Assembly (NCBI GenBank): GCA_027625915.1
Contig: JANTQA010000070.1
Span: forward strand, 10,297,001-10,361,000
Length of the DNA: 64,000 nt
Direction of reading: 5' to 3'
Source of the DNA: Anaeramoeba flamelloides
Taxonomy: Eukaryota; Metamonada; Anaeramoebidae
Shown here: in pieces, positions 9,901 through 20,218 of the stretch
Numbering within the stretch: the first letter of the stretch is position 1
Layout of the letters: each line of letters starts with the position of its first letter
The notes under the pieces: generated by a model
Told to the model about the DNA's origin: nothing
Seen by the model: only the letters and a program-made list of their open reading frames with translations
The model's database searches: none
Translations under genes and position numbers: made by a program

Positions 9901-12900
9901 GATAAAACTTGGTTTAAAATCCTACAGACAAACTAGATCGCTCCAACTTTTTAATGAGTTTCTATCTCCCTTTTTATTTCATGCTTGTTAAGAAACATCT
10001 GAAGGCGATCAAACATAAAACCTGCGTATATTGTGTGTTCTTAACAGTGACTGATTTTGAGCATTACTCTCCAATTTTTTTGACTTGAGTTAGTAAAATA
10101 AAATGTTTTTTTTTTTTTCTAATTTCTTAAATTTGTAAATTTATTTTTTTCACCTTTCAAAATCTTTTATTAGTGGTTTTTTTTCTCCTTTTTTCGAAGA
10201 AAAAAGACACCAAACGTTTTTTATTTTTTTAAAAATGAGATTGATTTCTTTGGAAGAAAAACCAAAAACGTTGTTTAATTTTAGACAGTGTTTTGAAAAA
10301 AAGAAAGAGAATTCATTCAATTTCCAACCTTTACTGGAAAATTGATGGACTTTTTTCTTTGTCATCTATTGATCAAATAATTGAGTTACTTGAACCAAAT
10401 TGATTTTCCAATGTCGTAAATCCTTGAGCGCGGCGATCTTTATATATTTATGAGATTAAAGACGTCGCGTAAATTAATTTTTCAAACACTTCTAAAATAA
10501 CTTTAAATAACATTTTTAAAGTCGAATTTATTAGTAAAATGCTTTCTATTTCATTTAAATACAATTCGAAATACGTAGATCAGAAAATTTCCAAACTTTG
10601 CCTAATTACTAATTGATTTCCCAAAATCTTTCCACAGTGTCTACAATACTATCCTAAACTTTTGAGTGTTCTAATCTCTTTCTTATCAGTAGTTATGAAG
10701 AATTATATAGTTAAATTTTTCCAAATAAAATGTTTGAGTTTCAAAAAAAATACATAGCTAAATTATTCAAAAACAACTCAAAACAATCAAAAAAAAAAAA
10801 AATCCACAATTTATTTCACAAAAAGAAATAAAAACTATTTGAATAAAAATGTTGATTTTGTTTACAATCAAAATTCTTCTGTATTTTTTTTTTATTTTCA
10901 AGGTATAAAATTAATTTCCTCTTACAGCCGTTAGGTTTTTTTTACTTTTTTAAATGTAAAGAAAATTTATTTTATTTTCTTTTCATTTCAAAAATTAAAA
11001 AAAATCGCCGTTAGGTTTTCCATAATTTAAAAGAATTGAGTTAAATCAAAGATTTTACTCAATTCTTTTGAATTCTGGAAAACCTAGGCACTTGACGGAG
11101 CTCTACGTTACTCTACGGCACTCTATGTCATTTTCCGTTAGTTTTTTTTTTAATTTTATAAATTAAAAGAAAATTTCGGATAGTTTTTTTTTATTTCTAA
11201 AATTAAATAAAACCTAGGCGCTCTACGGCACTTTATGGCACTTCCCTAATTTCTAAATTTTTGTTTAGAAATCTCAATAAAGAATCATAATTTTATTTAT
11301 CATTAACCAAAGATAGATAAATAATGAGTCTTTTTTTTGAATAATATCAAAAATATTATTCTATTATTCTTATTATTTTTGTTAATTTGTATTAATTCTT
11401 TAATCCAAATATTTCGATTTTCTTCATAGAATGGGCAATTCCATAAAAAATGATCGATATCTTCATCTATTTATGAGTTATGGTATTTTTTGCATAGATT
11501 GCAAGATTTTGTTTTTATTTTGTTTTTATCATAAACATAAGAATATCTATTTTTTTGATAATTTGTGAAGTTTCTGAGTTATAAGTATGGAAGAACCCTT
11601 CCTATTTAAACTATTTTTTGTCTTTAGGTTTTTTTTAATTTTCTGTTTATTTGGAAAATTAATATTTTCGTTAGGTTTTTTTTACTTTTTGAAATAAACC
11701 GAAAATTTTAATAAATTTTCGGTTTATTTCTAAAGTAAAAAAAACCTAGAACACTTGATAAATAAACAGTAAACCTCAATAAAAACCTAAGAACTGTACG
11801 GTACTTGACGGAACGCTACGGCACTTGAAATTTCAAAGAAAACCTAGTCACTTAACAAATAAAATAGAAAACCTCAAAAAAACCTAACGGCGGTTTTTTT
11901 TTATTTAAGAAATAAACAGAAAATTAAATAAATTTTCGGTTTCTTTCTTTAATTAAAAAAAATCTAACAAAAGTGCCGTAGCGTAACGTAGAGCTCCGTC
12001 AAGTGCCTAGGTTTTCCAGAATTCAAAAGAATTGAGTAAAATCTTTGATTTAACTCAATTCTTTTAAATTATGGAAAACCTAACGGCGATTTTTTTTACT
12101 TTTTGAAATGAAAAGAAAATAAAATAAATTTTCTTTACATTTCAAAAAGTAAAAAAAAACCTAACGGCGGTTTTCTTGAGTTTTCTGTTTATTTGGAAAA
12201 TCGATAGATTTCACAAATAATACAGAAAACCTCAAGAAAATCTAGGCACTCTAATGCACTTGACGACATGACTATTTATTTATATTGTTATTATATTTAA
12301 TAATTTTTAAATATTTTTGACCTTTCTACCCAGAACAATTTATTATTAAGCTTTCTCTAAATTGGTTTAGATTTACGTCTAATGATTTCAAGTTGTCTAT
12401 TTCCCAATTAATATTTTCATTATCTATTTTTGAAAACTTTAAATTTTTGGATATATGCCCAAACCCCAGAATTTCTAATTTTTTTTTTGAGGTTATATCT
12501 TCTTTTATAGATTTAAATTCTGACTTGGTCAATTTTTGCTTCAGTTTTATAGATCCTCCTTGGGGAATGTGGATTGATTTTTAAAAATTTTGTTACTTTT
12601 TTATTTATTCAAACATTTATCGAAGTCAAAATCTTTTTGACTTTGATTAAATATAACTAACCCATAAAATACCTGGCTAATACATATTGATTTAAACATT
12701 TGTAGTTTTACTCCATTATCTAATTTTTTTTAGCTAAAATTCTTATGTTTTTTATATTTTTTATAGTTCTTATATTGTTTATGTTTCTCTTTTTCAAGCC
12801 AAATTTCTAAATTTTCTTATTTACTCTTTATTATAAATTTTTTTTTTATTTTTTATCTAACTAATATTTGAAATCATAATCTAGATCAAAGAAATCAATT

Positions 12901-15426
12901 CTGTAAAACGCATAATAAAACCTTTACAAAATATTGTAAAATACATAATAAATTAATTTGTTCAGCGTGTGAAACTACCACTTGTTCCACTCATCAAAAT
13001 AGTTTTCTTACCTTTGAACAGGCAACGGAGGAATTTTTTTCTTTTATGAGAAAATCTTATGAAGAAATTAATTTCTTAAAAATGAAATCAAATCAAAACC
13101 AAAAATCATATCATTTAAAAATGAAAAATATGCTTGAGGAATTATCAAAGTTTAAATCCATAATAAAAAAAAATAAATTATTATTAATTTCTGAAATTGA
13201 GAATACATATTCATTTTTTATCCAATTGATAAATAAATTTAGTTTTCTTATCTCTAATAAACTCAGCAAAAGTATTTTTTTTGATAGCAACCTGATTAAT
13301 CAAACAAATTTGACATTAATCAATTTTAAAAAAATGAAAAATTCAATCCAAAAAAATAATTTTGAAGATATTGTTCATTATTGGTTAAAAATAATGAAAA
13401 ATCAAAAAGAATTAGATCCATTATTATCATCAATTAGGGTAAAAATTTCTTTTTTTTCTTTGTTATAAATATATATTTATTTTTGAAAAATTAATTTATA
13501 TCCCCCTTTCCCTTTTCTTTTTCTTTTTCTTTTTCTTTTTCTTTTTCTTTTTTTCTTTTTCTGTATTTTTTGATCTTTATTTTCTCTTTATATTGTAACT
13601 TTCTTTTCTCTTTTGTTCTATAATTTAATTTTGAATAAAAGAATCAAATTCAATTAAAAAATACAAAGATGTATCTCAATAATCATAATATTAATTATTC
13701 GGAATTCTTAATTAATAAAAAGATTCAAATTAAATTGAAATTTTTAAAGAGAAAATCATTTCAAAAAACCAAGCCAGTGTTGGAGTCAGGGTTAAGAATA
13801 CAATTAAAAACACCAAATAGAAAAAAGACACAAATCTTGGATAATTTTGTTTTAATGGATCAGAAGCAAATGAATGAGGATTTAGATACGAATTCAGATA
13901 CAGATTTTGATATTGATTATGATCCAAATTTTGATTTTTTCTTAACCTTTGATTCCGAAGGTGATAATACAGACGAAGAGGAAAGGGAAAAGGGAAAGAA
14001 AAAAGAGGATTTAAAAGAATCTGAAATTGAAAAAGAAGATAATCAAGAAAAAACTGAAGAAAATGACAATGAAAAAGAAAAAGAAAAAGAAAAAGAAAAA
14101 GAAATTGAAAAAGAAATTGAAAAAATTGAAATTCAAAAAGTAGAAAAAAAAGATGAAAACCAAGGCAATAAAGAAGAAGAAAAGGAAACGGAGAAACAAG
14201 ATAATAAGCAAAAAAAAGAAGAAAAACAAGAAACAGAAGAAAATGAAAATAAAGAAGATAAAAATGAAAAAAATCAAGATCAAAAAATACTAAAAGAAGA
14301 AGAAAAGGAAATAGAGAATCAAGAAAATCAACAAAAAAGCGAAGAAAATCTAAATGAAAAAGAAAACAAAAAAGAAAACGAAGAAGAAAACGAAAAAAAA
14401 GAGAAAGAAATTGAAAAAAATCAAGATCAAAAAATACTTAATGGAGAAGAAAAGAAAAACAACAAAGAAGAAGAAACCGAGAAGGAGGAGGAGGACCAGA
14501 AAGTGGGAGAAAAGGAGAAAGAGGGACAGAAAGAAGAAACAGAAACAGAAAAAGATAGAGAGAAAGTGGATCAGAAAGTGGGAGATGAAGAGAAAGAGAA
14601 AGAAAAAGAAAAAGAAAAAGAAAAAGAAAAAGAAGGAAAAAAACTTCAAAATATAAAATCAAAATCAGAGAAAAATTCAGAAAATGATTCAAGATCTGAA
14701 TCTGAATCAGGATCAGATCAAGATCTTGATTCTGAAATGTCCAAAAATCAATTAGATTTTGATGAAAATATTGAAATTTATACTTTTGATTTCAACCCAG
14801 AAGTAATTGGAAATTATGAAATTGTTTCGATTATTCTTGGTAATGAGATAAAGAAACTTAATAAAAGATTCAAAATTGTAAACAAATTTGAAGAATTTGA
14901 TGAAAATTCCAAATGGGAAAGCAAATTTTATGAATTAATGTTATCGAATCAAAATAGAACAATACAAGGAAAGTGGGGCAAAATGGGCGGTCGTAAAATA
15001 TATACTGAAGGCTTCCATGAAATCAAATTTAAAATCAACAATTTTGCGATGGAAAATTCTTGGTCAGAATCAGAAATTTGTATTGGATTAATCGATTATG
15101 AAAAAACACATGACTTTTTTGAAAAATATCAATCCTGGGATGGAACTTTTTCATTTGAAACTCGGTGGAATTCTAATAATTCTGGCAAATATGAAAGTAA
15201 AATAGTTAAATCTGATCAACAGTTTGTTGATCAAAAATATGGCTCCCCATTTAAAACCGGCGATTATGTTTCAATTTATCTTGATATGTCTCAAAGAAAT
15301 GTTTCCTTTGGTGTAAATAATCAAAATTTTGGTATTGCCTGGGAAAATATACCTGAAAGTGTGATCTTTTTTATCAGATTCTATTCTTTAGATTTGGAAG
15401 AAAGTTTTGAAATATCTTTAATTTAA
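6947..15426 (+). CDS. TRIM-like protein: two B-boxes, coiled coil, K/E-rich linker, SPRY
   Basis: Probable E3-ligase-like scaffold without a RING. Model: exon 1 6947-7181 (donor A|GTAATC, phase 1), exon 2 12885-13438 (donor AGG|GTAAAA, phase 0), exon 3 13642-15426; 857 residues. The phases agree at both joins. B-box 1 has C33, C36, C45, C53, C56, H61, H70. B-box 2 has C85, H88, C96, C104, C107, C112, H115, with spacing C-x2-H-x7-C-x7-C-x2-C. A helical stretch rich in K, N and L follows (about 120-262). About residues 375-617 are almost only K, E, N, D and Q. The last ~210 residues look like SPRY/B30.2, with GKWGKMGGRK, YGSPFKTGDYVSIYLD and VSFGVNNQNFGIAW. The first intron is 5.7 kb of transposon debris, so exon 1 joining exon 2 is inferred from phase and domain order. 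If wrong, exons 2-3 are a separate gene whose start is lost. Confidence 0.7.
7285..7405. repeat. Short A-family-like fragment at start of the long intron
   Basis: The stretch with AGAAAATTGAGGCTATGTAA resembles the interior of the A-family elements (AGAAAATTTAGGCTTTGTAT near 9085) and a segment near 62385-62435. It is short and A-rich, so the match is weak. Confidence 0.3.
7406..8849. other. Intronic A+T-rich tract, nothing recognised
   Basis: Part of the inferred 5.7-kb intron. A stretch near 8525-8605 (AAATGAAAATTTTGATCTTT onwards) resembles the right end of the repeat unit at 36105-36800; otherwise no gene or element was recognised. Confidence 0.4.
8850..9399. mobile_element. A-family inverted-repeat element, copy 1
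   Basis: About 550 bp. The left end is TAAACTCTTTTTCAGTCAAA followed by GGGGCCCAG; the right end is the inverse with three mismatches. The GGGGCCC core stands out in this A+T-rich sequence. There is no coding frame. A second copy lies at 61147-61705, sharing ACGTTCCAATGAAAAGACC and TTGGTTGATTCTT inside. No convincing target duplication was seen, so the superfamily is open. Confidence 0.75.
9410..9990. repeat. R5 dispersed repeat (inverse copy at 51620-52240)
   Basis: Reads as the reverse complement of 51620-52240 over about 600 bp. Shared landmarks include GTTTATTGTTTTG, GGAAACAATCTCCTTGTTAT, ACAATATGAGATGCTATTT and CATTGAAGTTAAA. It contains a short hairpin with arms AAGATGATATT/AATATCATCTT (about 9570-9616). 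It abuts the A-family element on the left. Confidence 0.6.
10428..10470. other. G+C-rich hairpin inside the long intron
   Basis: Arms GCGCGGCGATCTTTA (10428-10442) and TAAAGACGTCGCGT (10457-10470) pair with one bulged base. The only non-Watson-Crick positions are two G-U pairs if this strand is transcribed. It is unusually G+C-rich for the surroundings; role unknown. Confidence 0.45.
10560..10730. repeat. R6 dispersed repeat (inverse copy at 50480-50650)
   Basis: The reverse complement matches 50480-50650, with AGAAAGAGATTAG, GTGGAAAGATTTTG, AGGCAAAGT-TGGAAATTTT and CTGAT in the same order. Non-coding. Confidence 0.5.
10915..12270. mobile_element. Composite fold-back element with a LINE fragment inside
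   Basis: Two arms of about 200 bp (10920-11125 and 11965-12175) are near-perfect reverse complements. They carry GCCGTTAGG modules, TTTTCCAGAATT/AATTCTGGAAAA half-sites and ACGGAGCTCTACGTTA. Between and beside them are further short palindromes (TTTCGGTTTATTT, CCTAGGCACTTGACGG, CTACGGCACT). The enclosed segment includes a minus-strand LINE tail (11270-11640). The right margin repeats arm modules up to about 12270. Confidence 0.6.
11270..11640 (-). mobile_element. LINE remnant: zinc-binding tail after reverse transcriptase
   Basis: Minus-strand translation of about 11400-11545 gives C-N-L-C, an in-frame stop, then DIDHFLWNCPFYEENRNIW. This is the C-x2-C ... H-x4-C pattern of the zf-RVT module at the C-terminus of many non-LTR retrotransposon proteins. 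At least three in-frame stops lie in or just upstream, so this is a decayed fragment. A related, more decayed copy is at 24545-24770. Clade undetermined. Confidence 0.55.
12280..12790 (-). mobile_element. LINE remnant: region upstream of the zinc-binding tail
   Basis: Translation of the minus strand near 12610-12710 gives MFKSICISQVFYGLVIFNQS, resembling the post-polymerase region of non-LTR reverse transcriptases (S-x-L-x-YG). It is followed after frame changes by a 68-codon frame at 12326-12532. Order and strand agree with 11270-11640 being its continuation, separated by the fold-back arm. Inference; homology is weak by eye. Confidence 0.4.
13505..13562. repeat. CTTTTT hexanucleotide array in intron 2 of the TRIM-like gene
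   Basis: About eight near-perfect CTTTTT units lie in the 203-nt intron between 13439 and 13641. The coding strand downstream carries the complementary GAAAAA array (about 14070-14105 and 14590-14635). Confidence 0.7.
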
Positions 15427-16718
15427 ATGCTCAAAAAAATATAAAATTATTTTTTCAAGAATAAATGGAGTAAATTTTTAAAAAAAAAAAAAAACGAAAA
15501 AGAAACAAATATAATATTCATATTTTTTGATGATTTTTTTTTTCTTTTACATTACAAATTTTTAAAATTAAATATTTTGTCTATTTGGAGATTGATTTTG
15601 AAATAAAAAAAAAAGTCAGACCACAGTCAAGAAGAATTCCGAAAATAACTATAAGGTATATAGAATTAAGTTATCTTGATTTTAATTTTCATAGGAAAGA
15701 GAGGAAGTTTAAACTATTGAAATTTTCAATTTTAGAAACTGTTATATTTTTTAAAAAGTAAAGTAAGCTAAATTTCAAAAATAGGGAAAGATTTTTCATC
15801 ATAAAAAAATTTGTTGAATTGTTTTTTAATTTGAATAATAATGTATTTTACTAAAGTGTTTAGGGATAATAACCAAAATCGATTTAATAAATAAAAATAT
15901 AGTGTGATCATTTTATTTTTTGAAAGACAAATGAAAAAAGAAAAAAATAATAAAAAAAAAGTTTGCCACTAATTTTGAAATTTGGCTTATAAATTGGATC
16001 TCATTTAAGAATTCTTTAAATATATTCTATCTTCGGGTTGACCATATAAAACAAGCAATGTTAAATCTCGATTAATGTTCATAAAGTGTTATTGTATAAA
16101 AAAGTATGAGGAACTCAAAGTAGAAATTTTTGCTCTTTAAAAAAAAACTAGAAATAAATGTAAAATGTCTAAAATCAGTTTTTTATAATCTTCTCATATT
16201 TTTTTTATCTTCTTGTTTTAATATACTTTGAAAATTGTAATTTAAATTTAATGCATTTTTCAGAGTAATTCAACATAATCCCTTAATAAATTGACTTTTT
16301 TTCATAAATAATAATTTGGAAAATTTTGAACTTTTAGAAATGGATTAAATGATATTGGTATATCTTTGAAACAATAAATCATGTTACAACACCTTTAGAA
16401 AAAATTGAAAATGTACAAAATGTGATGACAGTATACAATATTACCAAAAACCTTAATCACTTTAATTGGTATTGGAAAAGAAATAAATTTATCAAAATCA
16501 AATAGAAAAAAAAAATAGTCAATAATATGAGAAAAAAAGCATACTTGAAAACTTAAATACTGAGAAAAAGTAAACAGAAACTTTTTAATATGACTAAACA
16601 AAAATAATGAAGATTTATTATTTACAATTTTTTATCAAAGATCTAAAGGTTAGAAGGCTTTTGAAAATAAAAAAACGAGTAAAAATAAAATCAAAATAAA
16701 CCATTTATAAATTAGTTA
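15427..16718. other. A+T-rich tract after the TRIM-like gene
   Basis: Contains the 3' flank of the gene and stop-dense sequence. No exon-like segment, domain or clear repeat border was seen. Confidence 0.4.
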
Positions 16719-16726
16719 TAGATATA

Positions 16727-17781
16727 AACTAACTGCCCAAAATTCCAAAAATTTGGACACATTTTAAACAGTTGAAAGAATAACAATACCTTCTTTTACA
16801 TTCAAATTGGAAAATAATTTTGATTTTAGAAACTATTTCATTTTTTGACGTTTTTGTTTTGTTTTCATTTCCTTTTTTCTAGTTATGCAATTCGGTTTCA
16901 TTAGATCTGGAATTTTTTATAAATGGTTGATAGAAGGTTAATGTTGAGTTTTTACAATAGAAAAATCACATACAATTGGTCGATGGTATCTTATTCATTT
17001 GATCGATCAAAAATTGTTGGTGAAATTCAAACAAATTTTCTAATAAACTCCCTTTCAAAATCATTGTCCCATTAAAAATCTAATTTTAAAGAAAAATATT
17101 TTTAATAATTGAAGTTATCTATTATAATATAAAAATTTCGATTTTAATATTCAGTTCTAAACTCAAGAGATATTTATTTTTTGTCTAAAAATAAAAGAAA
17201 AAAAAATAATAAAAAACAGTTAAAAAAAATTGGTATATTTATTTTGAAAGAAGCATTAAATAAAAAAAAGAAAATATAAAAAATTAATAAAATCAATTTA
17301 TCAATTCCCCTTTCATTTGAATAACTAAATCAGATCTCTTTTCCATTTTTGAAACCATTTTTTTTTTATTAATCCTTCTGTTACTTCTTTCAAATTTTTC
17401 ATTTTCATTTTCCATTCTAACAAAACACTGTGGAAAAAATAAATAAGAGAAAAAATGATTTATTTTCAAACCTTTCCTCGTAAGGGGAAAAACTTCCAAA
17501 CGATATAAAAGCAATTCAAAATTCAAATGTAACATGGGTCGTTTATTATGAAATTTAGTTTACATTTTTTGTTCCTCAAGTTTAATTATTTAGGAAACAA
17601 TGATTTTTATTTTTTCATTTTATATTTTTTTCTTTTATTTTATGAAAATGATTATTGCTGAAAACATTAATAATAGGTAATTTAAATGTGGTTTTATATT
17701 AAGTTTGGAAAATTATTTTAAATTGAGTTTTTTTTGTCTATTTTTGATTTTTAGATGAATCCAAATTTTTGGAATCGGGTT
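16727..17781. mobile_element. C-family element, copy 1, with 8-bp target duplication
   Basis: Terminal inverted repeats contain TTCCAAAAATTTGGAC on the left and TCCAAATTTTTGGAA on the right. The element is bracketed by TAGATATA at 16719-16726 and 17782-17789, an 8-bp duplication as made by hAT-type transposases. Two other copies (25068-25582 and 52452-53012) are about half as long. This copy has about 500 extra bp in the middle (roughly 17060-17560), including an exon-like segment. Confidence 0.65.
17296..17432 (-). pseudogene. Exon-like fragment inside a C-family element
   Basis: After a good acceptor (TTTTTTCCACAG) the minus strand encodes 44 residues, CFVRMENENEKFERSNRR and on, ending ...MKGELIN and a stop. 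The sequence is charged and coding-like, unlike the surroundings. It lies in the segment present only in this C-family copy, so it may be a captured host exon or a later insertion. No family recognised. Confidence 0.3.
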
Positions 17782-17789
17782 TAGATATA

Positions 17790-18246
17790 GATGTATAGAA
17801 AAAATTTCAATAATGTCTTACAGTTAGAGGTTGTTTTTTTGTTAAGGGTTAGACAAAAGATTTATATAATCTGTTAAAGAGAGAATTTATAAGTGACTAA
17901 ATTTGAGACTTCAAATTCAAATAGTATCTAAAGACACAGTCATCAGAAGTGTTTTTATCCCAATTTAGTTTTCTAAAAAGAAAAAAGAAAGAATTCAATT
18001 AGGGGTTGTATCTAGATTTTGATTTAATTCAATAGAATGAAGTTGATTTTAATTTTACTCAATTCTTTCAACATAAAAAAAAGCCTAACTTTAGCAGAAT
18101 ACCAATTATTAATCAATATATTAACTTATTTTTATTGATTATTGATAATTTTTTTATCAGTTTTTTATCCCGCATCCAAATGCTGGAAAAAATAACAAAT
18201 GTTGATTATTTTTTTTATTTCGCTGTTTAAATTATTTATTTTTTTA
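17790..18246. other. A+T-rich tract with a weak palindromic module
   Basis: Around 17990-18095 the pattern GAATTCAATT...TTTTACTCAATTCTTTC...AAAAAAAGCCTAAC echoes the modules of the 10915-12270 composite. It is too short and diverged for a firm call. Nothing else seen. Confidence 0.3.
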
Positions 18247-18444
18247 CAATCGGTTCCACTTTTAAGACATAAACTTTCAACGTTATTTAAGTCACAAAAA
18301 AAATCTCAAATTTAAGTACAAAATTCAAATTCGTCGTAAAATAATTTCTATTTAAAAAAATTTCATTAAATGTGCCTTAATTTAAGATTTTTTTTGTACC
18401 TTAAATTTCTTTTAGAGTTTTTATCTTAAAAGCGGAACTGACTC
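18247..18444. mobile_element. Mariner-like MITE, old subfamily, copy 1
   Basis: Degraded palindrome with TA on each side (18245-18246 and 18445-18446). The ends read CAATCGGTTCCACTTTTAAG and its imperfect inverse. It carries GTTCCAC and AAGACA where the young copies have GTTTCAC and AAGGCA. Confidence 0.7.
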
Positions 18445-18797
18445 TAATACTAGTTGAATTGATTCACGAAAGGTTATTTTTTTGAAATGGTATATTGGTT
18501 TTGAACTTACATTTGTACAATATTTTAGATGATTAGGTTTTTTTTTTTCAATTCTGGAAGAAACATTCTTACACATAGGATTCTTAGTATACCCGATATT
18601 TTCCCAATAATTTGTAAAAGGAATAACAAATAAACAGAGATCAGAAAAATTTCAATATATTTCTTTGGATATATAAATAAAAAAAGGACAATGCAACGAA
18701 TATTTATTGCCATTGATTAGACAAATACTATAAACTTGTTTTGATTAAAATACCTTCTTAACTAACCTAAAACCACTTCTTACATACCTACATGCTA

Positions 18798-18988
18798 CAG
18801 TCAGTTTCACTTTTAAGGCACAAACTATCAACGAAATTTTAGGCACAAAAAAATTTCAAATTAGAGCACAAAATTCAAATTCTAGTAAAAATAAATTGTA
18901 ATTAAATCCAAATTTTGTGCCTTAATTTGAAATTTTTTTGTGCCTTAAATTTTGTTGATAGTTTGTGCCTTAAAAGTGAAACTGACTG
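18798..18988. mobile_element. Mariner-like MITE, young subfamily, copy 4
   Basis: 191-bp palindrome flanked by TA (18796-18797 and 18989-18990), with the full CAGTCAGTTTCACTTTTAAG end and AAGGCACAAA units. It lies about 350 bp from an old-subfamily copy. Confidence 0.85.
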
Positions 18989-19585
18989 TAAATAAATTCG
19001 ATTTGTACATTTTCAGAGTGTTTGACAGAAAATATCAATTACAGATACTTGGGAGAGTATTTGCAATTTTCAATTTCTAATAACTTTCACCTACTTTTTT
19101 TCGTATAGTACACACCGATTTGTTTTTCAATACACTCAATTTTTTTTAGATTTACCTGTAAAAAAAAGAGTATAAGAAACCAAAATAGAATTATTTGAAG
19201 ATCAGTCAATTGCAATTGTTAAATATAAAATTGAAATTAAAAACAATTTTTCCTTTTTAAAAGATTTTCAAAAAAAAGAAAATTCAAAAATGTTTGAAAG
19301 GAAAGTTTTCAAAAACGAACAGAACGAAATAAAATGGGTTCTATTTTGAGTAAAAGGTGATTCAAAAGTCATGATGTCATGTGGAATCTTAAAATAATTT
19401 TTCAAAAAGAAAGAAAAAGAATGATCAGAAAAAATTCTGACAACCAACAATGAAAATTTTTTATTTTTGTTTCCAAAAAAGTAATGGTTTTTATCCTTTC
19501 GGAATGACAAGAAAGAAATGTGATAAAAAGCAATGCTGTGAACAATTTATAAAAGTTGATGTTTGGGATTGTGCTGCACAAGTTA

Positions 19586-19906
19586 TCATTTTTTGTGGCC
19601 AAATATGTGTAAAACAGAATCACAGATCGATTCTCCGATTTGAAGATATTGGGTTGCACCTTCTCTTAAAGTTGTGTTTTTTATTTTATTAGCACCTAAC
19701 GAAATATCAAACGTTCTTTCAAAAGCATTTAGAGTCACTGACAATGCAATAAATTTTGTTGATGCTTCAATTAATGATGATATAGACATTTTATAATTTT
19801 TATCAAAAAATTTGCAAATTAAACCAAAAGCAAAAAATGATTGAAATCGAATGGAAGCAATTGTCACTTTTCGTAAAAAGGGATTTATGGTACTTGGTCC
19901 CTGGGG
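19586..19906 (-). CDS. Orphan coding-like exon, function unknown
   Basis: After a candidate acceptor (TTTAACCCCAG) the minus strand stays open for about 106 codons. It begins GPSTINPFLRKVTIASIRFQ, passes IEASTKFIALSVTLNAFERT, and ends LQIGESICDSVLHIFGHKK and a stop. The composition looks protein-like, with mixed hydrophobic and polar residues and few homopolymers. An opposite-strand frame at 19450-19692 contains a Cys-rich stretch and is a rival reading. No partner exons were found within several kb and no family is recognised. It could be the last exon of a gene broken by repeats. Confidence 0.35.
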   Translation of the reverse strand, partial: PQGPSTINPFLRKVTIASIRFQSFFAFGLICKFFDKNYKMSISSLIEASTKFIALSVTLNAFERTFDISLGANKIKNTTLREGATQYLQIGESICDSVLHIFGHKK

Positions 19907-20218
19907 TTAAAGAGAAAATATTTAATTATTTTTATTCTATTTAATGATAAGCTCAAATGACTATTTGAAAATCTATCCGTCACTTTTCATTTTTGAAATT
20001 TAATTTACCCTATTTTTGTATAAATCATTTTAAGGGTTGATTGTTCTAATGTCTTTGTAAAATTAGTTGATTTTAAACATATTCTTTGTCAATAACTGGT
20101 TTAAAAGTTGAAGTTATCACAATAATGGAAAAATGAACTAATAATTGATAAAATTATTTTTCAATAAATTGGTAAATCGATAAAATTAGGTATTTGAATT
20201 TTTGTTTAAATCTTTTAA

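Noticed and set aside
14011-14692. Long antisense and alternate-frame open frames rich in F or K
   Set aside because: Shadows of the K/E-rich repeat in the TRIM-like exon; low-complexity and no domains.
6947-15426. RING finger expected in a TRIM protein
   Set aside because: No C3HC4 array precedes the B-boxes; the first 32 residues are N/Q/K-rich.
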